Assembly (NCBI GenBank): GCA_964385465.1
Contig: CAYLPJ010000047.1
Span: 1 to 52,211, forward strand
Length of the DNA: 52,211 nucleotides
Direction of reading: 5' to 3'
Source: CAYLPJ01 sp964385465
GTDB lineage: Bacteria > Planctomycetota > Phycisphaerae > SM23-33
This document shows, one piece after another, positions 26,424 through 33,680 of the stretch. Under the pieces are notes generated by a model. That model saw only the letters and a program-made list of their open reading frames with translations, had not been told where the DNA came from and searched no databases. Both the position numbers and the translations under genes were made by a program. Every line of letters begins with the position of its first letter. Within the stretch, counting starts at the first letter, position 1.

Positions 26424-29400
26424 GCTTGTCCCCGGCTGCGGTCCGCGGCCGTTCGACGGCGACGACGCGGAAGCCGACGTTGTAGACTCGCTGGTGGTCG
26501 CGATAGGGCAGGCGTGCGGCGGCGGTGGCGCGTTTCGGGCGGTCGTACCAGGAGCCGCCGCGGGCGACGCGCCTGCCCGGGCCGGCCCGGCCGAGCGTCC
26601 ACTCCCACACGTTGCCGTGCATGTCGCACAGTCCCCAGGGGTTCGGGCGGTAGCTGCCGACGGGCGCGGCGACCAGCGAGCCGTCGTGGAACCGGGCGTC
26701 CTTGGGCAGCCAGTCGTCGAAGCGGTTGGGCTTGCTCATCGGGCGGCCCTCGGTGTAGGGGTCCGAGGCGAACTCCGCGAGCTTGGCGTCGCCGAGGTTG
26801 GCCAGCTTCGAGAAGTCCGTGTCCGCCTGGCCGTACCAGAACGGCTCGTCCGAGCCGGCGCGGCAGGCCCACTCCCATTGGGCCCCGGTCGGCAGGGAGA
26901 ACGCCAGCTCAGGCTGGCGGCTGCTCAGCCACTGGCAGAACGCTGTCGCCGCCCGCCAGGAGACGCGGACCACCGGCTGGGCCGGGCGGTTGGCCGGGTA
27001 GCCGTGCACGCCGAACTGGTAGCCGTGCTTTGACTCGACGCGGCTGTCGTGCAGCGGGTCGAAGCGGGCGAACTGGGCGTTGGTGACCTCGACGCGGCCG
27101 ATCCAGAACGGTTGCGAGACCTCCGCGACGTGCGGCGGGCGGGCGTTGAGCCCCTTGGCGGCCCCGGCGACGAACCGCCCGGCGGGGACGCGGAGGAGAT
27201 CGAGCGTCACGCCCTCGCCGAGGTCGATCTCGCGTCGCGTTTCGCCGAGGGCCTCCCGGCGTCGGGCGGCCTCGGCGGCGTCGAAGGGCCAGCCGGCACA
27301 GGGCGGGGCGGCCGGAGGGTTCGCCGGGTGCGGGGGCACGACGGGCGTGCGGTCGATCGCCGCCGGCGGGGGGACCTCCTCGGGGCGGACGTCCACGCCG
27401 GCGTACCGGATGAGCATGGCCCGCCGGCGTTCGGCCTGGCTGGCGGTGCGCTTCTCGCCGACGATCTCCCCCCACGTGCCGTGGTACGGGGCGTTCAGGT
27501 CGATCCACGTGATCAGCCGGTCCCAGGCCTCCTCGTCCAGCCGGACGCCGTGATGCCCCGCGCGGAGCATCTGCACCAACTCGGTCGTCGAGGCGTGGAA
27601 CTCCATGGGCGTCTGGAGGCGGATTTCGCTTTCGATCCCCGGCCGGCGAACGTAGCGGCTGAGCTCGACGTAGCCGATGGAGAACTTCCCGGCGTCGCGG
27701 CCGCCGTTGCCCTTGTGGGCGGTCCGCCAGCGGTCGATGGCGGCGCCGCGAAGGTCGGGCGTCCGGCCGGGGCGGAACCGCTGTGCGGCGGGATCGTGGC
27801 AGGCCAGGCAGTATCGATCGATCACCGGCTGGACCTCCCGGGCGTAGGCGAACCCTCGCTCGGGCCCGCGCCAGGGCGAGATTTGCTCGGGCGCCCCGGC
27901 CAGGGCCATGGTATTGGCCGGCGGGGCGGTCTCGCGCGAGCGTTCGTGGCAGCCGACGCAGGAGACGTTCTCACCGGGCATGCCGACGAACCAGCTTCGC
28001 ATGATCTGCATGGCCTGTCCGCGGTCGTCCAGCGGCTGGACGGCGATCGGGCGGTTGGCGGGGATGCGGAACAGTGCCGAGCCGTCCGGCTCGACGGGTA
28101 CCGTGCCGAGCACGCGTTTGCAGTCCCACGGCCCGTCCGTGCCGACCACGCCGTAGAGCCCGCCGACGCCGTGGTAGGAGAAGTGGTAGGTGAGCAGGCG
28201 GAGCTTCTTGACGGCGCCGCGGGGCACGCCGTCGAGCCCGCCGCCGCGGTAGACGTCGGCGAGATAGACCACCGCGTCCTTCCGTGCCGGGTCCACCTTG
28301 CTTGCCACCGCCGGCGGGGCCGGACGCGGGCGAAGCGGCAGCGGCTCGAGGATGGCCTTGCCCGGTTCGTCGTAGAGCAGCACCAGGTTGCCGAAGCTGT
28401 CGGCGAGGTACAGCCCCCACGGCGCCGACGGTGTCGGGCGGCAGGCCGCCAGCACGTACAGCCCCGCGCCCGGCGCCGCCGAGAGGCCGCCCAGCGGCCA
28501 GGGGTGGAGGAACCTCGGCCAGGAGCCGTCTACCAGCCGGTCCGCGATCACCGCCTCGATGGGCTTGCCCTCGGCCCCGCCGAACCGCAGCAGGGCCCCC
28601 TCGGCCTCGTGGCGCTCGATGGCCGGGTCGAACGCGACCAGCTCGCCCATCCGCCGCACGCCGTGATGCCCGGTGACGATCCCCACCACGCGGCTGGGGT
28701 GCCCGGGCACGGGGCGCGCGTAGAAAACGCCGTTGGGCCAGTACGAGTTGCTGCCGTACAGCGCCATCTGCCCCGTGCCGTCGGGATTCATGTGGAAGAG
28801 GATCCGGGAGTTCGAGTGCGGCAGGCCCGAGTACTCCCACCGCAGGTACATCACCCGCCCGTTGGGCAGGACGGTGGGGCACCAGTCGTGGTCCTGGTCG
28901 AAGCTCAGCCGGCGGATCGGCCCGCCGCCGGCCGGGCGGAGATACAGGTTCGTCACCTTCGAGTTGCCGCGAACGCAGGGCACGCCGATGAACGGGGCCG
29001 TCGAGGTGAAGATCAGCCCGCCGTCGGGCAGGTAGCAGCCATCGTAGTTGTGCACGTCCGGCTGGTCGATGAGCTCCAGCGGCCGTGGGGGGCCGTCGGC
29101 CCGCGCGTCGGGGCCGAGGCGGAGTTCCTGGATGCGCCACCGCCCGCGGTCGTCGGGCATGGAGAAGAGCATCCGGCGGGCGTCGAAGTGCAGGTCCACG
29201 TCGCCGACGAACCGCCTGCCCTGCGGGCTCAGCAGCACGCGGGCCCGCGGGGTGTCGCCGCGGAAGCCGGTCAGCACGGCCAGGTCGTTGTCGTAGCCGG
29301 TCGGGCGGAGCGAGGAGTTGCTCTGCCAGTTGGCCGGCAGGGCGAGGTTCTTCGTGCTGCGGCGGAGAATCAGAAGGCGGTCGAAGTCCAGCAGGGGGTT

Positions 29401-30234
29401 CTTGAGGGCCAGTTGCCGCACGGCCCTGCGGGCGCGAACGTACAGGCCGGCGGCCTTCAGGTCCGGGTCGTCGTCGGTGAGGTCCTCCAGGTCTGCCGTG
29501 ATGGCGTCGGCCTCGCGGGCGAACTCACTGGTGTCCACGCCGCCGGCGGCCAGGTCCGCCGCCAGCAGGCGCCCGGGTGCCAGCACTGCCCCGACGGCCC
29601 GCACGTACGCGGCCCGCTCGGGGGCCGGCGGCTTCTGCCCGGGGCTCGCCTTGCCGTCGGACCACCGGCTGGCGCTGGATTGATCGGCGGGGCGGTTGAG
29701 GGCGACGTTCTTCTTCGGCGCCGCGGTCGCGTAGACCTCCACCTCGTCGAGGTGCATCCACGTATCCGCCGGCTGCATCAGGCGGACGAACCGGGCTCTC
29801 GCCGCGTCGAGCTCGACGACAAGCGGCTTGCCGGTTCGGCCCTTGAACTCCGTGCCGTCGTGGCGGTAGACCGTCCGCCAGGTCCTGCCGTCGTCGGAGA
29901 GCATCACGTGCAGCCGGTCGGCGCGGTTCCACTCTTCGGTGCAGCGGTTGAACACCACCACCCGCCCGATCGCGACCGGCTTGCCCAGGTCCACCTGCCA
30001 CCACGGGTTCCGCTGGCGCTCGGTGTGGAAGCCGAAGCCGCCGTTCTTGACGCCGTCGCAGCCGCCGGCGGCGTCGGACGCGGGTGCGACTCGCGACGCT
30101 GGGCGCTTCGACGGTCCCACGACCAGACGCGCCCGCCAGGACGCCTCCAGGCGTTCGTCGAAGCTCGACGGCCCCGTTCCGGCTGCCGCCGCGGCGGTCA
30201 GCACGGCGAGAACGGTCTGCATCTCGAATACCAT
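26401..30234 (-). CDS. Secreted giant fusion: discoidin domain, HZS-alpha-like propeller, two CxxCH hemes and FGE/SUMF-like domain
   Basis: 1277 residues. Signal peptide (about 5-20); F5/8C discoidin domain (about 40-170); beta-propeller-like middle (about 300-740), which resembles the middle domain of hydrazine synthase alpha homologues common in Planctomycetota; two c-type heme sites CVGCH (759-763) and CLACH (809-813); and an FGE-sulfatase/SUMF-type domain (1008-1262: LRVPAGRFVAG, RVEVTNAQFARF, PTGAQWEWACRAG, GLCDMHGNVWEWT, ARGGSWYDRP, NVGFRVVA). The two cysteines that catalyse formylglycine formation are absent (GFRV where active FGEs have GFRC), so sulfatase activation is unlikely. Start ATG 30234 has AAGGAG 5 nt upstream; ATG 30264 falls next to the -10. 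Likely an extracytoplasmic redox or binding protein. Confidence 0.78.
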   Translation of the reverse strand: MVFEMQTVLAVLTAAAAAGTGPSSFDERLEASWRARLVVGPSKRPASRVAPASDAAGGCDGVKNGGFGFHTERQRNPWWQVDLGKPVAIGRVVVFNRCTEEWNRADRLHVMLSDDGRTWRTVYRHDGTEFKGRTGKPLVVELDAARARFVRLMQPADTWMHLDEVEVYATAAPKKNVALNRPADQSSASRWSDGKASPGQKPPAPERAAYVRAVGAVLAPGRLLAADLAAGGVDTSEFAREADAITADLEDLTDDDPDLKAAGLYVRARRAVRQLALKNPLLDFDRLLILRRSTKNLALPANWQSNSSLRPTGYDNDLAVLTGFRGDTPRARVLLSPQGRRFVGDVDLHFDARRMLFSMPDDRGRWRIQELRLGPDARADGPPRPLELIDQPDVHNYDGCYLPDGGLIFTSTAPFIGVPCVRGNSKVTNLYLRPAGGGPIRRLSFDQDHDWCPTVLPNGRVMYLRWEYSGLPHSNSRILFHMNPDGTGQMALYGSNSYWPNGVFYARPVPGHPSRVVGIVTGHHGVRRMGELVAFDPAIERHEAEGALLRFGGAEGKPIEAVIADRLVDGSWPRFLHPWPLGGLSAAPGAGLYVLAACRPTPSAPWGLYLADSFGNLVLLYDEPGKAILEPLPLRPRPAPPAVASKVDPARKDAVVYLADVYRGGGLDGVPRGAVKKLRLLTYHFSYHGVGGLYGVVGTDGPWDCKRVLGTVPVEPDGSALFRIPANRPIAVQPLDDRGQAMQIMRSWFVGMPGENVSCVGCHERSRETAPPANTMALAGAPEQISPWRGPERGFAYAREVQPVIDRYCLACHDPAAQRFRPGRTPDLRGAAIDRWRTAHKGNGGRDAGKFSIGYVELSRYVRRPGIESEIRLQTPMEFHASTTELVQMLRAGHHGVRLDEEAWDRLITWIDLNAPYHGTWGEIVGEKRTASQAERRRAMLIRYAGVDVRPEEVPPPAAIDRTPVVPPHPANPPAAPPCAGWPFDAAEAARRREALGETRREIDLGEGVTLDLLRVPAGRFVAGAAKGLNARPPHVAEVSQPFWIGRVEVTNAQFARFDPLHDSRVESKHGYQFGVHGYPANRPAQPVVRVSWRAATAFCQWLSSRQPELAFSLPTGAQWEWACRAGSDEPFWYGQADTDFSKLANLGDAKLAEFASDPYTEGRPMSKPNRFDDWLPKDARFHDGSLVAAPVGSYRPNPWGLCDMHGNVWEWTLGRAGPGRRVARGGSWYDRPKRATAAARLPYRDHQRVYNVGFRVVAVERPRTAAGDKLSSSPSP

Positions 30235-30255
30235 GGCGCTCTCCTTACGTCTTTC

Positions 30256-30285
30256 ATAATACATGAGAACCCCCCGGGGTGTCGC
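30256..30285 (-). promoter_or_regulatory. Promoter of the discoidin/cytochrome/FGE-like fusion gene
   Basis: Minus strand: -35 GCGACA (30285-30280), 18-nt spacer, -10 TATTAT (30261-30256). The leader is only about 15 nt but includes the ribosome binding site. Confidence 0.5.
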
Positions 30286-30323
30286 GGCCGGCGTGACGAG
30301 GCCTTCCGCCCCGTCCCGCGCCC

Positions 30324-30352
30324 TTGCCGCCGCGGCCCCGGGCGGGTAGAAG
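30324..30352 (+). promoter_or_regulatory. Promoter giving a probable leaderless mRNA for the FG-GAP protein
   Basis: -35 TTGCCG (30324-30329), 17-nt spacer, -10 TAGAAG (30347-30352), then 6 nt to ATG 30359. No ribosome binding site is visible between, matching the arrangement at 9428-9465. Confidence 0.5.
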
Positions 30353-30358
30353 CTTGGC

Positions 30359-31732
30359 ATGACCAATCAGCCGAACGCGATGGCGATGGAGGCGGTGGCG
30401 AGGATCGATCTCGGCCAGCCGGCGGGGCAGCTCCGGGCGGCGCCGATGCGCGTGGCCGGGCGGCGGTGTCTGCTGCTGGCCTGGTGCGCGGATTTCGACG
30501 TCGACCCGTACCTGGAGATGTTCTTCTTCCCGACCGACACGCTGAAGCTCGGCGTGTTCACCGTCGAGGGCGAGGAGCTCTGGCGGCGGGACCTCGGTCC
30601 CGGCGTGGTCCCCGGCGTATGGTTCTGCCCCGTCCTGCCCTTCGACCTCGACGGCGACGGCAGCGACGAGGTGTGGTTCGTCGACAACATCAACACCGCC
30701 CACCCCCTCGGCGCCAGCGGGTATCGCCTGACCCGCCTCGACGCCGCCGACGGCGAGCCGACCGGCCGCTGGGAGTGGCCCTACGACTACGATCAGCGGA
30801 TGTCCCACACGTTCCGCCACTTCCTCGCCGCCGGCCGCGCCGGCGATGAGCCCATCCTCGTCGCCGCCCAGGGCACCTACGGGCGGCGGCGGTTCCAGGC
30901 TTACGGCCCCGGCATGACGGGGCGCTGGGAGAAGGAGATTCCCCCCGACGCTCCCGGCGCGATGGGCAGCCACATGTGCCCGATCGCCGACTTCGACGGC
31001 GACGGCGTCCAGGAGCTGATGTGGGGCGAGCGGTGCCTGCGGCTCAGCGACGGCGGGGAGCTCTTCTGCGCCGACCGCGACGGCTACCGCGGTCACTCCG
31101 ACGTCATCCTCCCCACATGGGACCGCGAGAATCGGCGCTGGCTGCTTTACACCTGCCGGGAATCCGACACGGCCTCGCCCCGCGTGGCCATGTACGATGC
31201 CCGCGGCGAACGCGTCTGGGGCGACGTGGGCAGCGGGCACATGGACATGGGCTGGGTCGCCCGCATCAAGGGCGACGGCGGGCACCTGGCAATGGCGATC
31301 CGCATCGGGCACAAGACGTGCGGCCCCGACGGCAGGCATCACCAGCAGATGGACGAGTTCGTCTGGGACGCCGCGACGGGCGAGCGCGTGGAGTTGCCCT
31401 TCAGCGTGTACCGCACCTTGCCGGTGGACCTCACCGGCGACGGGCGGCACGAGCTGGTCCGGGGGGTGCCCGGCGGGGACGGAGCGGTGCTGGACGGCCG
31501 GGGTCGGCAGATCGGCAGCGTCGGCGGGACGGCGGCGCTGGTCTGCAAGTTCTGCGACCGGCCCGGCGAGCAGGTGCTGGCATACGATGATTCCGGGACG
31601 GTGGCGGTCTGGGCGAATCGCTCGGCCGAGGACGCCGCCGAGGCCCGGGCCCGCTACGCCCACCCGCTGTACGTTGCCAACGCCCGGCTGGCGGCGGTGG
31701 GGTACAACGTCGCGGCGCTGGCGGGGCTGTGA
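30359..31732 (+). CDS. FG-GAP/VCBS-like beta-propeller protein, cytoplasmic
   Basis: 457 residues without signal peptide. Three calcium-binding FG-GAP-type motifs are evident: DLDGDGSDEVWFVD (about 100-113), DFDGDGVQELMWGE (about 215-230) and DLTGDGRHELVRG (about 361-373), spaced as propeller blades. The overall form is reminiscent of the propeller of rhamnogalacturonan lyases (PL11-like), but without an export signal and without clear catalytic residues I do not assign a function. It is followed after 37 nt by the APC permease and two more genes on the same strand, so it may be the first gene of an operon. Candidate later starts at 30380 and 30386 lack ribosome binding sites. Confidence 0.6.
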   Translation: MTNQPNAMAMEAVARIDLGQPAGQLRAAPMRVAGRRCLLLAWCADFDVDPYLEMFFFPTDTLKLGVFTVEGEELWRRDLGPGVVPGVWFCPVLPFDLDGDGSDEVWFVDNINTAHPLGASGYRLTRLDAADGEPTGRWEWPYDYDQRMSHTFRHFLAAGRAGDEPILVAAQGTYGRRRFQAYGPGMTGRWEKEIPPDAPGAMGSHMCPIADFDGDGVQELMWGERCLRLSDGGELFCADRDGYRGHSDVILPTWDRENRRWLLYTCRESDTASPRVAMYDARGERVWGDVGSGHMDMGWVARIKGDGGHLAMAIRIGHKTCGPDGRHHQQMDEFVWDAATGERVELPFSVYRTLPVDLTGDGRHELVRGVPGGDGAVLDGRGRQIGSVGGTAALVCKFCDRPGEQVLAYDDSGTVAVWANRSAEDAAEARARYAHPLYVANARLAAVGYNVAALAGL

Positions 31733-31769
31733 TTCGCGGCCGGGATATGCCATCAAAGGACCGGAGAGC

Positions 31770-33680
31770 ATGAAGCTGAAACGTCGGCTGGGTTTCTGGT
31801 CGGTCTTCTGCATCGCCGCCGGAGCGATGATAAGCAGCGGTCTGTTCGTGTTGCCGGGGCAGGCGTTCAAGGCCGCCGGGCCGGCGGTGATCGTCGCGTA
31901 CGCCCTCGCGGCGCTGATGGTCCTGCCGGCGCTGCTCAGCCAGGCGGAACTGGCCACCGCCATGCCGCGAAGCGGCGGCAGCTATTTCTACATCGAGCGC
32001 AGCCTCGGGGCGCTGCCCGGCACGCTGGCGGGGCTGGCCAACTGGCTGAGCATCTCGCTGAAGGCCGCCTTCGCCATGATCGGCATCGGCGCGTTCGCCA
32101 GGCTCATCTGGCCGGACGCCGACCTCACCGAGGCCCAGTGGGAATGGGTCATCAAGGCCGTCGCCGTCGCCTGCTGCGTGGTCTTCACCGCCCTCAACGC
32201 CCTCAGCGTCAAGTCGACCGCGCGGGCCCAGGTCGCCCTCGTCGTGCTCCTGCTGGCCGTGCTGGGCGTCTTCGTCGGCGCGGGGGCAGGGAACGTGCGC
32301 CAGCATCCCAACTTCGACAACTTCCTCGCCGCCGGCTGGCTCAACGTCCTGGCCACGGCCGGGCTCGTGTTCGTCTCCTTCGGCGGGCTGACCAGCATCG
32401 CCGGCGTTGCCGAAGAGGTCCGCCACCCCGGCCGGAACCTCCCCCGGGCCATGACCCTCGCCTGCGTGGCCGTCTCGCTGCTGTACATCGCGGCCGTGTT
32501 CGTCACCGTCGGCACCGCCGACGCCGCCGAGCTGGGTGGCGGGCCCAACGGCAGCCTGACCCCGCTGAGCCTCGCCGCCGGGGAGTTTCTCGGGCGGGCG
32601 GGCACGGTGGTCCTCTCGGCCGCGGCGATCCTGGCGTTCGTGACGACGGGCAACAGCGGGGTCCTCTCGGCCAGCCGCGGGCCCATGGCCATGAGCCGCG
32701 ACGGGCTCCTGCCGCCGGTCTTCCAGAAGGTCTCGCGACGGTTCGGCACGCCGCAGCTCAGCGTGTTCGTCACGGCGGGGTTCATCGTGCTCATGATCGT
32801 CGCGCTGAGCATCCGCGACCTCGTCAAGGTCGCCAGCACGATGATGCTCATCCTGTTCCTGCTGGTGAACGTGGCCGTGCTTATCATGCGGGGCAGCCGG
32901 CTCCAGAACTACCGGCCGCTGTTTCGCTGCCCGTGGTTCCCGTGGGTGCAGTTGGTGGGGGTGGCGGTCTACGCCGTGCTGATCGCCCTGCTGGCCGCCG
33001 AACTCGGCACGCTGGCGCCGCTGCTGACGACGGGCGGGTTCACGGCCGCCGGGCTGCTGTGGTACCTGGTCTACGTCCGCCCGCGGATCACCCGCGAAAG
33101 CGCGCTGGTCTACATGGTTCGCCGCGCCGTGGCCGGGGAGATCGCTCGCAGCCGCCTGGACGAGGAACTCCGCGAGATCGCCCTGGAACGCGACGAGATC
33201 GTCAAGGACCGCTTCGACCACCTCGTCGCCGAGTGCACCGTCCTGGATATTCCCGGGGCCGCCGGCGCCGACGACGTGCTCCGCCGCGCCGCCGACGCCC
33301 TCGCCGCCGACCTCGGCACCGACGCCGACGTGCTGCTGGCCAAGCTGCGGGCCCGCGAGGCCGAGTCCAGCACCGTCCTCCGCCCGGGCCTTGCCATCCC
33401 GCATGTGATCGTCGAGGGCCGCGGGCTCTTCGGCATGGTCATCGTCCGCTGCCGCGAGGGCATCGCCTTCGCCGGTGCCGACAAGCCGGTCACCACCGCC
33501 TTCATCCTCGCAGGGTCCAAGGACGAGCGGAACTACCACCTGAGGGCGCTGATGGCCATCGCCCACATCGTCCAGGAGCCGGGGTTCACCGAACGGTGGC
33601 TGGAGGCGCCCGACGTCGAGCACCTGCGCGACATCCTGCTGCTGTCCGGCCGGGAGCGGAGCAAGGAGCAATGGCCATGA
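31770..33680 (+). CDS. APC-family amino acid/amine permease fused to a PTS EIIA (type 2) domain
   Basis: 636 residues. About twelve membrane helices fill residues 1-440, starting with the APC signature GFWSVFCIAAGAMISSGLFVLPG. A linker helix (about 445-490, LDEELREIALERDEIVKDRF) leads to a soluble PTS_EIIA_2 domain (about 490-630) with the phospho-acceptor motif LAIPH (His545). In the PTS, EIIA domains carry phosphate from HPr; fused to a cation-coupled permease, it could gate transport by phosphorylation. No EI, HPr or EIIB gene is present in the window. ATG 31770 follows AAAGGA/GGAGAG. The stop overlaps the next gene's start as ATGA. Confidence 0.85.
   Translation: MKLKRRLGFWSVFCIAAGAMISSGLFVLPGQAFKAAGPAVIVAYALAALMVLPALLSQAELATAMPRSGGSYFYIERSLGALPGTLAGLANWLSISLKAAFAMIGIGAFARLIWPDADLTEAQWEWVIKAVAVACCVVFTALNALSVKSTARAQVALVVLLLAVLGVFVGAGAGNVRQHPNFDNFLAAGWLNVLATAGLVFVSFGGLTSIAGVAEEVRHPGRNLPRAMTLACVAVSLLYIAAVFVTVGTADAAELGGGPNGSLTPLSLAAGEFLGRAGTVVLSAAAILAFVTTGNSGVLSASRGPMAMSRDGLLPPVFQKVSRRFGTPQLSVFVTAGFIVLMIVALSIRDLVKVASTMMLILFLLVNVAVLIMRGSRLQNYRPLFRCPWFPWVQLVGVAVYAVLIALLAAELGTLAPLLTTGGFTAAGLLWYLVYVRPRITRESALVYMVRRAVAGEIARSRLDEELREIALERDEIVKDRFDHLVAECTVLDIPGAAGADDVLRRAADALAADLGTDADVLLAKLRAREAESSTVLRPGLAIPHVIVEGRGLFGMVIVRCREGIAFAGADKPVTTAFILAGSKDERNYHLRALMAIAHIVQEPGFTERWLEAPDVEHLRDILLLSGRERSKEQWP

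Noticed and set aside
26401..30234. Active formylglycine-generating enzyme for the two sulfatases
   Set aside because: The SUMF domain lacks the catalytic cysteines (GFRV, no Cys in the GGSWYDRP region).
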